DNA of 64,000 bases from Camelus bactrianus (GCF_048773025.1 NW_027413957.1:1364001-1428000); one strand, 5' to 3'; shown: positions 10,751 to 24,679, counted from the stretch's first letter. A program made the numbers and translations. The notes: a model not told the origin generated them from the letters alone.

Positions 10751-12797
10751 GAGCATGTGGAGAGACGTTCGTTCATCTAGCACAAAGGGAACGGGTTGCA
10801 GGAGAAAGTTTTACTCTGGTTTCGTAGTCTGTTTCCTAGTGCCGGTTTGAAGTTCCTGCAGTTTTCACTGTAAAACCGAGTTGGAGCTAGTACCTCCCCA
10901 TATATGTGTATGGAGTGCAGTTTGCAACTGAAAATAACTTTGTGTTCCCAACTAGCTAGGTGAAGGACGGCTTTCACACACAGATATTTCTCAGAACTGA
11001 GCATGTGGAGAGACGTTCGTTCATCTAGCACAAAGGGAACGGGTTGCAGGAGAAACTTTTACTCTGGGTTCTCAGTCTGTTTCCTACTGCCGGTTTGAAG
11101 TTCCTGCATTTTTCACTGTAAAACCGAGTTGGAGCTAGTACCTCCCCATATATGTGTATGGAGTGCAGTTTGCAACTGAAAATAACTTTGTGTTCCCAAC
11201 TAGCTAGGTGAAGGACGGCTTTCACACACACTTATCTCTAAGAACTGAGCATGTGGAGAGACGTTCGTTCATCTAGCACAAAGGGAACAGGTTGCAGGAG
11301 AAACTTTTACTCTGGTTTCTAAATCTGTTTCCTAGTGCCGGTTTGAAGTTCCTGCAGTTTTCACTGTAAAACCGAGTTGGAGCTAGTACCTCCCCATATA
11401 TATGTATGGAGTGGAGTTTGCAAATGAAAAGAAACTTTGTGTTCCCAACAAACTAGGTGAAGGAAGGCTTTCACACACACTTATCTCTCAGAACTGAGCA
11501 TGTGGAGAGACGTTCGTTCATCTAGCACAAAGGGAATGGGTTGCAGGAGAAAGTTTTACTCTGGTTTCTCAGTCTGTTTCCTAGTGCCGGTTTGAAGTTC
11601 CTGCAGTTTTCACTGTAAAACCGAGTTGGAGCTCGTACCTCCCCATATATATGTATGGAGTGGAGTTTGCAACTGAAAAGAAACTTTGTGTTCCCAACAA
11701 GCTAGGTGAAAGTCTGTAATAACACACACTTATCTCTCAGAACTGAGCATGTGGAGAGACGTTCGTTCATCTAGCACAAAGGGAACGGGTTGCAGGAGAA
11801 ACTTTTACTCTGGGTTCTCAGTCTGTTTCCTAGTGCCGGTTTGAAGTTCCTGCAGTTTTCACTGTAAAACCGAGTTGGAGCTAGTACTTACCCATATATA
11901 TGTATGGAGTGCAGTTTGCAACTGAAAAGAAACTTTGTGTTCCCAACAAACTAGATGAAGGAAGGCTTTCACACACACTTATCTCTCAGAACTGAGCATG
12001 TGGAGAGACGTTCGTTCATCTAGCACAAAGGGAACGGGTTGCAGGAGAAAGTTTTACTCTGGTTTCGTAGTCTGTTTCCTAGTGCCGGTTTGAAGTTCCT
12101 GCAGTTTTCACTGTAAAACCGAGTTGGAGCTAGTACCTCCCCATATATGTGTATGGAGTGCAGTTTGCAACTGAAAATAACTTTGTGTTCCCAACTAGCT
12201 AGGTGAAGGACGGCTTTCACACACACTTATCTCTCAGAACTGAGCATGTGGAGAGACGTTCGTTCATCTAGCACAAAGGGAACGGGTTGCAGGAGAAACT
12301 TTTACTCTGGGTTCTCAGTCTGTTTCCTACTGCCGGTTTGAAGTTCCTGCATTTTTCACTGTAAAACCGAGTTGGAGCTAGTACCTCCCCATATATGTGT
12401 ATGGAGTGCAGTTTGCAACTGAAAATAACTTTGTGTTCCCAACTAGCTAGGTGAAGGACGGCTTTCACACACACTTATCTCTAAGAACTGAGCATGTGGA
12501 GAGACGTTCGTTCATCTAGCACAAAGGGAACAGGTTGCAGGAGAAACTTTTACTCTGGTTTCTAAATCTGTTTCCTAGTGCCGGTTTGAAGTTCCTGCAG
12601 TTTTCACTGTAAAACCGAGTTGGAGCTAGTACCTCCCCATATATATGTATGGAGTGGAGTTTGCAACTGAAAAGAAACTTTGTGTTCCCAACAAACTAGT
12701 TGAAGGAAGGCTTTCACACACACTTATCTCTCAGAACTGAGCATGTGGAGAGACGTTCGTTCATCTAGCACAAAGGGAATGGGTTGCAGGAGAAAGT
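10312..12797 (+). repeat. Tandem duplication of 5 monomers (1,243 bp period)
   Basis: The copies are about 10312-11554 and 11555-12797. Shared private markers at 1,243-bp spacing are GTTTCGTAGTCTG (10821 and 12064), AACTAGATGAAGG, and the GTCTGTAATAACAC motif. Similarity begins inside the monomer at 10253, where GAACTGG and GAATGGG differ. It fades at about 11632 and 12875, where GAGCTCG and GAGCTAG differ. Superunit 2 has this block once, at 49305 onward. Confidence 0.8.
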
Positions 12798-15355
12798 TTT
12801 ACTCTGGTTTCTCAGTCTGTTTCCTAGTGCCGGTTTGAAGTTCCTGCAGTTTTCACTGTAAAACCGAGTTGGAGCTAGTACCTCCCCATATATGTGTATG
12901 GAGTGCAGTTTGCAACTGAAAATAACTTTGTGTTCCCAACTAGCTAGGTGAAGGACGGCTTTCACACACACTTATCTCTAAGAACTGAGCATGTGGAGAG
13001 ACGTTCGTTCATCTAGCACAAAGGGAACAGGTTGCAGGAGAAACTTTTACTCTGGTTTCTAAATATTTTTCCTAGTGCCGGTTTGAAGTTCCTGCAGTTT
13101 TCACTGTAAAACCGAGTTGGAGCTAGTACTTCCCCATATATATGTATGGAGTGCAGTTTGCAACTGAAAAGAAACTTTGTGTTCCCAACAAGCTAGGTGA
13201 AGGACGGCTTTCACACACACATATTTCTCAGAACTGAGCATGTGGAGAGACTTTCGTTCATCTAGCACAAAGGGAACGGGTTGCAGGAGAAACTTTTACT
13301 CTGGGTTCTCAGTCTGTTTCCTAGTGCCGGTTAGAAGTTCCTGCATTTTTCACAGTAAAAGCGAGTTGGAGCTAGTACCTCCCCATATATATGTATGGAG
13401 TGCAGTTTGCAACTGAAAAGAAACTTTGTGTTCCCAACAAGCTAGGTGAAGGACGGTATTCACACACACTTATCTCTCAGAACTGAGCATGTGGAGAGAC
13501 GTTCGTTCATCTAGCACAAAGGGAACCGGTTGCAGGAGAAAGTTTTACTCTGGTTTCTCAGTCTGTTTCCTAGTGCCGGTTTGAAGTTCCTGCAGTTTTC
13601 ACAGTAAAAGCGAGTTGGAGCTAGTACCTCCCCATATATATGTATGGAGTGGAGTTTGCTACTGAAAAGAAACTTTGTGTTCCCAACAAACTAGGTGAAG
13701 GACGGCTTTCACACACACTTATCTCTCAGACCTGAGCATGTGGAGAGAAGTTCGTTCATCTAGCACAAAGGGAACGGGTTGCAGGAGAAAGTTTTACTCT
13801 GGTTTCTCAGTCTGTTTCCTAGTGCCGGTTTGAAGTTCCTGCAGTTTTCACTGTAAAACCGAGTTGGAGCTAGTACCTCCCCATATATGTGTATGGAGTG
13901 CAGTTTGCAACTGAAAATAACTTTGTGTTCCCAACTAGCTAGGTGAAGGACGGCTTTCACACACACTTATCTCTAAGAACTGAGCATGTGGAGAGACGTT
14001 CGTTCATCTAGCACAAAGGGAACAGGTTGCAGGAGAAACTTTTACTCTGGTTTCTAAATCTGTTTCCTAGTGCCGGTTTGAAGTTCCTGCAGTTTTCACT
14101 GTAAAACCGAGTTGGAGCTAGTACCTCCCCATATATATGTATGGAGTGGAGTTTGCAACTGAAAAGAAACTTTGTGTTCCCAACAAACTAGTTGAAGGAA
14201 GGCTTTCACACACACTTATCTCTCAGAACTGAGCATGTGGAGAGACGTTCGTTCATCTAGCACAAAGGGAATGGGTTGCAGGAGAAAGTTTTACTCTGGT
14301 TTCTCAGTCTGTTTCCTAGTGCCGGTTTGAAGTTCCTGCAGTTTTCACTGTAAAACCGAGTTGGAGCTAGTACCTCCCCATATATGTGTATGGAGTGCAG
14401 TTTGCAACTGAAAATAACTTTGTGTTCCCAACTAGCTAGGTGAAGGACGGCTTTCACACACACTTATCTCTAAGAACTGAGCATGTGGAGAGACGTTCGT
14501 TCATCTAGCACAAAGGGAACAGGTTGCAGGAGAAACTTTTACTCTGGTTTCTAAATATTTTTCCTAGTGCCGGTTTGAAGTTCCTGCAGTTTTCACTGTA
14601 AAACCGAGTTGGAGCTAGTACTTCCCCATATATATGTATGGAGTGCAGTTTGCAACTGAAAAGAAACTTTGTGTTCCCAACAAGCTAGGTGAAGGACGGC
14701 TTTCACACACACATATTTCTCAGAACTGAGCATGTGGAGAGACTTTCGTTCATCTAGCACAAAGGGAACGGGTTGCAGGAGAAACTTTTACTCTGGGTTC
14801 TCAGTCTGTTTCCTAGTGCCGGTTAGAAGTTCCTGCATTTTTCACAGTAAAAGCGAGTTGGAGCTAGTACCTCCCCATATATATGTATGGAGTGCAGTTT
14901 GCAACTGAAAAGAAACTTTGTGTTCCCAACAAGCTAGGTGAAGGACGGTATTCACACACACTTATCTCTCAGAACTGAGCATGTGGAGAGACGTTCGTTC
15001 ATCTAGCACAAAGGGAACCGGTTGCAGGAGAAAGTTTTACTCTGGTTTCTCAGTCTGTTTCCTAGTGCCGGTTTGAAGTTCCTGCAGTTTTCACAGTAAA
15101 AGCGAGTTGGAGCTAGTACCTCCCCATATATATGTATGGAGTGGAGTTTGCTACTGAAAAGAAACTTTGTGTTCCCAACAAACTAGGTGAAGGACGGCTT
15201 TCACACACACTTATCTCTCAGACCTGAGCATGTGGAGAGAAGTTCGTTCATCTAGCACAAAGGGAACGGGTTGCAGGAGAAAGTTTTACTCTGGTTTCTC
15301 AGTCTGTTTCCTAGTGCCGGTTTGAAGTTCCTGCAGTTTTCACTGTAAAACCGAG
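12372..15355 (+). repeat. Tandem duplication of 6 monomers (1,492 bp period)
   Basis: The copies are about 12372-13863 and 13864-15355. Paired markers include AACTAGTTGAAGG (12695 and 14187), TCTAAATATTTTTCC, ACACATATTTCTC, GAGACTTTCG and CAGACCTGAGC (13730 and 15221). The right edge is inside a monomer, where the first copy has GAGCTAGTACC and the second GAGCTCGTACCACC. The left end overlaps the second copy of the 5-monomer duplication, so the two events are nested. Superunit 2 carries a single copy at about 50.3-51.2 kb. Confidence 0.8.
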
Positions 15356-15529
15356 TTGGAGCTCGTACCACCCCTTATATATGTATGGAGTGGAGTTTGC
15401 AAATGAAAAGAATCTTTGTGTTCCCAACAAGCTAGGTGAAGGACGGCTTTCACACACACTTATCTCTCAGAACTGAGCATGTGGAGAAACGTTCGTTCAT
15501 CTAGCAAAAAGGGAACGGGTTGCAGGAGA

Positions 15530-18500
15530 AACTTTTACTCTGGGTTCTCAGTCTGTTTCCTAGTGCCGGTTTGAAGTTCCTGCAGTTTTCACTGTAAAAT
15601 CGAGTTGGAGCTCGTACCTCCCCATTTATATTTATGGAGTGGAGTTTGCAACTGAAAAGAAACTTTTTGTTCCCAACAAGCTAGGTGAAGAACGGTATTC
15701 ACACGCACTTATCTCTCAGAAGTGAGCATGTGGAGAGACGTTCGTTCATCTAGCACAAAGGGAACGGGTTGCAGGAGAAAGTTTTACTCTGGTTTCTCAG
15801 TCTGTTTCCTAGTGCCGGTTTGAAGTTCCTGCAATTTTCACAGTAAAAGCGAGTTGGAACTAGTACCTCCCCATATATATGTATGGAGTGGAGTTTGCAA
15901 CTGAAAAGAAACTTTGTGTTCCCAACAAACTAGGTGAAGGAAGGCTTTCACACACACTTATCTCTCAGAACTGAGCATGTGGAGAGACGTTCGTTCATCT
16001 AGCATAATGGGAACAGGTTGCAGGAGAAACTTTTACTCTGGTTTCTCAGTCTGTTTCCTAGTGCCGGTTTGAAGTTCCTGCAGTTTTCACTGTAAAACCG
16101 AGTTGGATCTCGTACCTCCCCATATATATGTATGGAGTGGAGTTTGCAACTGAAAAGAAACTTTGTGTTCCCAACAAGCTAGGTGAAGGACGGTATTCAC
16201 ACACACTTATCTCTCAGAACTGAGCATGTGGAGAGACGTTCGTTCATCTAGTACAAAGGGAACGGGTTGCAGTAGAAACTTTTACTCTGGGTTCTCAGTC
16301 TGTTTCCTACTGCCGGTTTGAAGTTCCTGCATTTTTCACTGTAAAACCGAGTTGGAGCTAGTACCTCCCCATATATGTGTATGGAGTGCAGTTTGCAACT
16401 GAAAATAACTTTGTGTTCCCAACTAGCTAGGTGAAGGACGGCTTTCACACACACTTATCTCTAAGAACTGAGCATGTGGAGAGACGTTCGTTCATCTAGC
16501 ACAAAGGGAACAGGTTGCAGGACAAACTTTTACTCTGGTTTCTAAATCTGTTTCCTAGTGCCGGTTTGAAGTTCCTGCAGTTTTCACTGTAAAACCGAGT
16601 TGGAGCTAGTACCTCCCCATATATATGTATGGAGTGGAGTTTGCAACTGAAAAGAAACTTTGTGTTCCCAACAAACTAGGTGAAGGAAGGCTTTCACACA
16701 CACTTATCTCTCAGAACTGAGCATGTGGAGAGACGTTCGTTCATCTAGCACAAAGGGAATGGGTTGCAGGAGAAAGTTTTACTCTGGTTTCTCAGTCTGT
16801 TTCCTAGTGCCGGTTTGAAGTTCCTGCAGTTTTCACTGTAAAACCGAGTTGGAGCTAGTACCTCCCCATATATGTGTATGGAGTGCAGTTTGCAACTGAA
16901 AATAACTTTGTGTTCCCAACTAGCTAGGTGAAGGACGGCTTTCACACACACTTATCTCTAAGAACTGAGCATGTGGAGAGACGTTCGTTCATCTAGCACA
17001 AAGGGAACAGGTTGCATGAGAAACTTTTACTCTGGTTTCTAAATCTTTTTCCTAGTGCCGGTTTGAAGTTCCTGCAGTTTTCACTGTAAAACAGAGTTGG
17101 AGCTAGTACCTCCCCATATATATGTATGGAGTGGAGTTTGCAACTGAAAAGAAACTTTGTGTTCCCAACAAACTAGGTGAAGGAAGGCTTTCACACACAC
17201 TTACCTCTCAGAACTGAGCATGTGGAGAGACGTTCGTTCATCTAGCACAAAGGGAACTGGTTGCAGGAGAAACTTTTACTCTGGGTTCTCAGTCTGTTTC
17301 CTAGTGCCGGTTTGAAGTTCCTGCAGTTTTCACTGTAAAATCGAGTTGGAGCTCGTACCTCCCCATTTATATTTATGGAGTGGAGTTTGCAACTGAAAAG
17401 AAACTTTTTGTTCCCAACAAGCTAGGTGAAGAACGGTATTCACACGCACTTATCTCTCAGAAGTGAGCATGTGGAGAGACGTTCGTTCATCTAGCACAAA
17501 GGGAACGGGTTGCAGGAGAAAGTTTTACTCTGGTTTCTCAGTCTGTTTCCTAGTGCCGGTTTGAAGTTCCTGCAATTTTCACAGTAAAAGCGAGTTGGAA
17601 CTAGTACCTCCCCATATATATGTATGGAGTGGAGTTTGCAACTGAAAAGAAACTTTGTGTTCCCAACAAACTAGGTGAAGGAAGGCTTTCACACACACTT
17701 ATCTCTCAGAACTGAGCATGTGGAGAGACGTTCGTTCATCTAGCATAATGGGAACAGGTTGCAGGAGAAACTTTTACTCTGGTTTCTCAGTCTGTTTCCT
17801 AGGGCCGGTTTGAAGTTCCTGCAGTTTTCACTGTAAAACCGAGTTGGATCTCGTACCTCCCCATATATATGTATGGAGTGGAGTTTGCAACTGAAAAGAA
17901 ACTTTGTGTTCCCAACAAGCTAGGTGAAGGACGGTATTCACACACACTTATCTCTCAGAACTGAGCATGTGGAGAGACGTTCGTTCATCTAGTACAAAGG
18001 GAACGGGTTGCAGTAGAAACTTTTACTCTGGGTTCTCAGTCTGTTTCCTACTGCCGGTTTGAAGTTCCTGCATTTTTCACTGTAAAACCGAGTTGGAGCT
18101 AGTACCTCCCCATATATGTGTATGGAGTGCAGTTTGCAACTGAAAATAACTTTGTGTTCCCAACTAGCTAGGTGAAGGACGGCTTTCACACACACTTATC
18201 TCTAAGAACTGAGCATGTGGAGAGACGTTCGTTCATCTAGCACAAAGGGAACAGGTTGCAGGACAAACTTTTACTCTGGTTTCTAAATCTGTTTCCTAGT
18301 GCCGGTTTGAAGTTCCTGCAGTTTTCACTGTAAAACCGAGTTGGAGCTAGTACCTCCCCATATATATGTATGGAGTGGAGTTTGCAACTGAAAAGAAACT
18401 TTGTGTTCCCAACAAACTAGGTGAAGGAAGGCTTTCACACACACTTATCTCTCAGAACTGAGCATGTGGAGAGACGTTCGTTCATCTAGCACAAAGGGAA

Positions 18501-19011
18501 TGGGTTGCAGGAGAAAGTTTTACTCTGGTTTCTCAGTCTGTTTCCTAGTGCCGGTTTGAAGTTCCTGCAGTTTTCACTGTAAAACCGAGTTGGAGCTAGT
18601 ACCTCCCCATATATGTGTATGGAGTGCAGTTTGCAACTGAAAATAACTTTGTGTTCCCAACTAGCTAGGTGAAGGACGGCTTTCACACACACTTATCTCT
18701 AAGAACTGAGCATGTGGAGAGACGTTCGTTCATCTAGCACAAAGGGAACAGGTTGCATGAGAAACTTTTACTCTGGTTTCTAAATCTTTTTCCTAGTGCC
18801 GGTTTGAAGTTCCTGCAGTTTTCACTGTAAAACAGAGTTGGAGCTAGTACCTCCCCATATATATGTATGGAGTGGAGTTTGCAACTGAAAAGAAACTTTG
18901 TGTTCCCAACAAACTAGGTGAAGGAAGGCTTTCACACACACTTACCTCTCAGAACTGAGCATGTGGAGAGACGTTCGTTCATCTAGCACAAAGGGAACTG
19001 GTTGCAGGAGA
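15530..19011 (+). repeat. Tandem duplication of 7 monomers (1,741 bp period)
   Basis: The copies are about 15530-17270 and 17271-19011. They contain e (TTTATATTTATGG), f (GTTGGAACTAG), g (GCATAATGGG with GGGCCGG), a, b (GGACAAAC), c, and d (GTTGCATGAG). The junction falls inside the monomer at 17219-17467. That monomer begins as the GAACTGG type and continues as the e type, which is direct evidence of exchange in register. The same seven-monomer order recurs once at 51.3-53.0 kb in superunit 2. Confidence 0.82.
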
Positions 19012-22000
19012 AACTTTTACTCTGGTTTCTCAGTCTGTTTCCTAGTGCCGGTTTGAAGTTCCTGCAGTTTTCACTGTAAAACCGAGTTGGAGCTCGTACC
19101 TCCCCATATATATGTATGGAGTGGAGTTTGCAACTGAAAAGAAACTTTGTTTTCCCAACAAGCTAGGTGAAGGTCTGTAATAACACACACTTATCTCTCA
19201 GAACTGAGCATGTGGAGAGACGTTCGTTCATCTAGCACAAAGGGAACGGGTTGCAGGAGAAACTTTTACTCTGGGTTCTCAGTTTGTTTCCTAGTGCCGG
19301 TTTGAAGTTCCTGCAGTTTTCACTGTAAAACCGAGTTGGAGCTAGTATTTCCCCATATATATGTATGGAGTGCAGTTTGCAACTGAAAAGAAACTTTGTG
19401 TTCCCAACAAACTAGATGAAGGAAGGCTTTCACACACAATTATCTCTCAGAACTGAGCATGTGGAGAGACGTTCGTTCATCTAGCACAAAGGGAACGGGT
19501 TGCAGGAGAAAGTTTTACTCTGGTTTCTCAGTCTGTTTCCTAGTGCCGGTTTGAAGTTCCTGCAGTTCTCACAGTAAAAGCGAGTTGGAGCTCGTACCTC
19601 CCCATATATATGTATGGAGTGGAGTTAGCAACTGAAAAGAAACTTTGTGTTCCCAACAAGCTAGGTGAATGACGGTGTTCACACCCACTTACCTCTCAGA
19701 ACTGAGCATGTGGAGAGAAGTTCGTTCATCTAGCACAAAGGGAACGGGTTGCAGGAGAAAGTTTTACTCTGGTTTCTCAGTCTGTTTCCTAGTGCCGGTT
19801 TGAAGTTCCTGCAGTTTTCACTGTAAAACCGAGTTGGAGCTCGTACCACCCCTTATATATGTATGGAGTGGAGTTTGCAAATGAAAAGAATCTTTGTGTT
19901 CCCAACAAGCTAGGTGAAGGACGGCTTTCACACACACTTATCTCTCAGAACTGAGCATGTGGAGAAACGTTCGTTCATCTAGCAAAAAGGGAACGGGTTG
20001 CAGGAGAAACTTTTACTCTGGGTTCTCAGTCTGTTTCCTAGTGCCGGTTTGAAGTTCCTGCAGTTTTCACTGTAAAATCGAGTTGGAGCTCGTACCTCCC
20101 CATTTATATTTATGGAGTGGAGTTTGCAACTGAAAAGAAACTTTTTGTTCCCAACAAGCTAGGTGAAGAACGGTATTCACACGCACTTATCTCTCAGAAG
20201 TGAGCATGTGGAGAGACGTTCGTTCATCTAGCACAAAGGGAACGGGTTGCAGGAGAAAGTTTTACTCTGGTTTCTCAGTCTGTTTCCTAGTGCCGGTTTG
20301 AAGTTCCTGCAATTTTCACAGTAAAAGCGAGTTGGAACTAGTACCTCCCCATATATATGTATGGAGTGGAGTTTGCAACTGAAAAGAAACTTTGTGTTCC
20401 CAACAAACTAGGTGAAGGAAGGCTTTCACACACACTTATCTCTCAGAACTGAGCATGTGGAGAGACGTTCGTTCATCTAGCATAATGGGAACGGGTTGCA
20501 GGAGAAACTTTTACTCTGGTTTCTCAGTCTGTTTCCTAGGGCCGGTTTGAAGTTCCTGCAGTTTTCACTGTAAAACCGAGTTGGATCTCGTACCTCCCCA
20601 TATATATGTATGGAGTGGAGTTTGCAACTGAAAAGAAACTTTGTGTTCCCAACAAGCTAGGTGAAGGACGGTATTCACACACACTTATCTCTCAGAACTG
20701 AGCATGTGGAGAGACGTTCGTTCATCTAGTACAAAGGGAACGGGTTGCAGTAGAAACTTTTACTCTGGGTTCTCAGTCTGTTTCCTACTGCCGGTTTGAA
20801 GTTCCTGCATTTTTCACTGTAAAACCGAGTTGGAGCTAGTACCTCCCCATATATGTGTATGGAGTGCAGTTTGCAACTGAAAATAACTTTGTGTTCCCAA
20901 CTAGCTAGGTGAAGGACGGCTTTCACACACACTTATCTCTAAGAACTGAGCATGTGGAGAGACGTTCGTTCATCTAGCACAAAGGGAACAGGTTGCAGGA
21001 CAAACTTTTACTCTGGTTTCTAAATCTGTTTCCTAGTGCCGGTTTGAAGTTCCTGCAGTTTTCACTGTAAAACCGAGTTGGAGCTAGTACCTCCCCATAT
21101 ATATGTATGGAGTGGAGTTTGCAACTGAAAAGAAACTTTGTGTTCCCAACAAACTAGGTGAAGGAAGGCTTTCACACACACTTATCTCTCAGAACTGAGC
21201 ATGTGGAGAGACGTTCGTTCATCTAGCACAAAGGGAATGGGTTGCAGGAGAAAGTTTTACTCTGGTTTCTCAGTCTGTTTCCTAGTGCCGGTTTGAAGTT
21301 CCTGCAGTTTTCACTGTAAAACCGAGTTGGAGCTAGTACCTCCCCATATATGTGTATGGAGTGCAGTTTGCAACTGAAAATAACTTTGTGTTCCCAACTA
21401 GCTAGGTGAAGGACGGCTTTCACACACACTTATCTCTAAGAACTGAGCATGTGGAGAGACGTTCGTTCATCTAGCACAAAGGGAACAGGTTGCAGGAGAA
21501 ACTTTTACTCTGGTTTCTAAATCTTTTTCCTAGTGCCGGTTTGAAGTTCCTGCAGTTTTCACTGTAAAACAGAGTTGGAGCTAGTACCTCCCCATATATA
21601 TGTATGGAGTGGAGTTTGCAACTGAAAAGAAACTTTGTGTTCCCAACAAACTAGGTGAAGGAAGGCTTTCACACACACTTACCTCTCAGAACTGAGCATG
21701 TGGAGAGACGTTCGTTCATCTAGCACAAAGGGAACTGGTTGCAGGAGAAACTTTTACTCTGGTTTCTCAGTCTGTTTCCTAGTGCCGGTTTGAAGTTCCT
21801 GCAGTTTTCACTGTAAAACCGAGTTGGAGCTCGTACCTCCCCATATATATGTATGGAGTGGAGTTTGCAACTGAAAAGAAACTTTGTTTTCCCAACAAGC
21901 TAGGTGAAGGTCTGTAATAACACACACTTATCTCTCAGAACTGAGCATGTGGAGAGACGTTCGTTCATCTAGCACAAAGGGAACGGGTTGCAGGAGAAAC

Positions 22001-22497
22001 TTTTACTCTGGGTTCTCAGTTTGTTTCCTAGTGCCGGTTTGAAGTTCCTGCAGTTTTCACTGTAAAACCGAGTTGGAGCTAGTATTTCCCCATATATATG
22101 TATGGAGTGCAGTTTGCAACTGAAAAGAAACTTTGTGTTCCCAACAAACTAGATGAAGGAAGGCTTTCACACACAATTATCTCTCAGAACTGAGCATGTG
22201 GAGAGACGTTCGTTCATCTAGCACAAAGGGAACGGGTTGCAGGAGAAAGTTTTACTCTGGTTTCTCAGTCTGTTTCCTAGTGCCGGTTTGAAGTTCCTGC
22301 AGTTCTCACAGTAAAAGCGAGTTGGAGCTCGTACCTCCCCATATATATGTATGGAGTGGAGTTAGCAACTGAAAAGAAACTTTGTGTTCCCAACAAGCTA
22401 GGTGAATGACGGTGTTCACACCCACTTACCTCTCAGAACTGAGCATGTGGAGAGAAGTTCGTTCATCTAGCACAAAGGGAACGGGTTGCAGGAGAAA
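17271..22497 (+). repeat. Tandem duplication of 11 monomers (2,737 bp period)
   Basis: The copies are about 17271-20007 and 20008-22497, the second being cut short after roughly ten monomers. Paired markers are TTTGTTTTCCCAAC (19147 and 21884), GTCTGTAATAACAC (19170 and 21909), TAGTATTTCCCC, GCAGTTCTCAC and GGAGTTAGCAAC. Part of the unit (19720-20700) also matches 15240-16222 at 4,478 bp, which is exactly 7 plus 11 monomers. The pairs look almost identical. Superunit 2 has one copy, ending at 53781. Confidence 0.8.
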
Positions 22498-24679
22498 CTT
22501 TTACTATGGGTTCTCAGTCTGTTTCCTAGTGCCGGTTTGAAATTCCTGCAGTTTTCACTGTAAAACCGAGTTGGTTCTAGTACCTCTCCATATATATGTA
22601 TGGAGTGCAGTTTGCAACTGAAAAGAAACCTTGTGTTCCCAACAAGCTAGGTGAAGGACGGTATTCACACACACGTATCTCTCAGAACTGAGCATGTGGA
22701 GAGACGTTCGTTCATCTAGCACAAAGGGAACGGGTTGCAGGAGAAACTTTTACTCTGGGTTCTCAGTCTGTTTCCTACTGCCGGTTTGAAGTTCCTGCAG
22801 TTTTCACTGTAAAACCGAGTTGGAGCTAGTACCTCCCCATATATGTGTATGGAGTGCAGTTTGCAACTAAAAATAACTTTGTGTTCCCAACTAGCTAGGT
22901 GAAGGACGGCTTTCACACCCACTTATCTCTCAGAACGGAGCATGTGGAGAGACGTTCGTTCATCTAGCACAAAGGGAACGGGTTGCAGGAGAAACTTTTA
23001 CTCTGGTTTCTCAATCTGTTTCCTAGTGCCGGTTTGAAATTCCTGCAATTTTCACTGTAAAACCGAGTTGGAGCTAGTACCTCCCCATATATATGTATGG
23101 AGTGGAGTTTGCAACTGAAAAGAAACTTTGTGTTCCCAACAAGCTAGGTGAAGGACGGTATTCACACACACTTATCTCTCAGAACTGAGCTTGTGAAGAG
23201 ACTTTCCTTCATCTAGCACAAAGGGAACGGGTTGCAGGAGAAACTTTTACTATGGTTTCGCAGTCTGTTTCCTAGTGCCGGTTTGAAGTTCCTGCAGTTT
23301 TCAATGTAAAACCGAGTTGGAGCTAGTACCTCCCCATATATATGTATGGAGTGGATTTTGCAACTGAAAAGAAACCTTGTGTTCCCAACAAGCTAGGTGA
23401 AGGACGGCTTTCACACACACTTATCTCTGAGAACGGAGCATGTGGAGAGACGTTCGTTCATCTAGCACAAAGGGAACGGGTTGCAGGAGAAACTTTTACT
23501 CTGGTTTCGCAGTCTGTTTCCTAGTGCCGGTTTGAAGTTCCTGCAGTTTTCAGTGTAAAACCGAGTTGGAGCTAGTACCTCCCCATATATATGTATGGAG
23601 TGGATTTTGCAACTGAAAAGAAACCTTGTGTTCCCAACAAGCTAGGTGAAGGACGGCTTTCACACACACTTATCTCTCAGAACGGAGCATGTGGAGAGAC
23701 GTTCGTTCATCTAGCACAAAGGGAACGGGTTGCAGGAGAAACTTTTACTCTGGTTTCTCAATCTGTTTCCTAGTGCCGGTTTGAAATTCCTGCAATTTTC
23801 ACTGTAAAACGGAGTTGGAGCTAGTACCTCCCCATATATATGTATGGAGTGGATTTTGCAACTGAAAAGAAACCTTGTGTTCCCAACAAGCTAGGTGAAG
23901 AATGGCTTTCACACACACTTATCTCTCAGAACTGAGCATGTGGAGAGACGTTCGTTCATCTAGCACAAAGGGAACGGGTTGCAGGAGAAACTTTTACTCT
24001 GGGTTCTCAGTCTGTTTCCTAGTGCCGGTTTGAAGTTCCTGCAGTTTTCACTGTAAAATCGAGTTGGAGCTCGTACCTCCCCATTTATATTTATGGAGTG
24101 GAGTTTGCAACTGAAAAGAAACTTTTTGTTCCCAACAAGCTAGGTGAAGAACGGTATTCACACGCACTTATCTCTCAGAAGTGAGCATGTGGAGAGACGT
24201 TCGTTCATCTAGCACAAAGGGAACGGGTTGCAGGAGAAAGTTTTACTCTGGTTTCTCAGTCTGTTTCCTAGTGCCGGTTTGTAGTTCCTGCAATTTTCAC
24301 AGTAAAACCGAGTTGGATCTCGTACCTCCCCATATATATGTATGGAGTGGAGTTTGCAACTGAAAAGTAATTTTTTGTTCCCAACAACCTAGGTGAAGGA
24401 AGGCTTTCACACACACTTATCTCTCAGAACTGAGCATGTGGAGAGACGTTCGTTCATCTAGCACAAAGGGAATGGGTTGCAGGAGAAAGTTTTACTCTGG
24501 TTTCTCAGTCTGTTTCCTAGTGCCGGTTTGAAGTTCCTGCAGTTTTCACTGTAAAACCGAGTTGGAGCTAGTACCTCCCCATATATGTGTATGGAGTGCA
24601 GTTTGCAACTGAAAATAACTTTGTGTTCCCAACTAGCTAGGTGAAGAACGGTATTCACACGCACTTATCTCTCAGAAGT
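22441..24679 (+). repeat. Block of GGATTTTGC monomers, superunit 1
   Basis: These nine monomers include several with GTGGATTTTGC, AAACCTTGTG and a GTTTCGCAGTCTG or TCTCAATCTG centre. One has GAGCTTGTGAAGAG and GACTTTCCTTC. Monomers at 23187, 23436 and 23685 resemble one another, suggesting local one-monomer amplification. The block matches 53782-56020 at an offset of 31,341 bp, with roughly ten single-base differences seen by eye. It ends in a chimeric monomer (24432-24679) that is c-like and then takes on GAAGAACGGTATTC. Confidence 0.8.
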
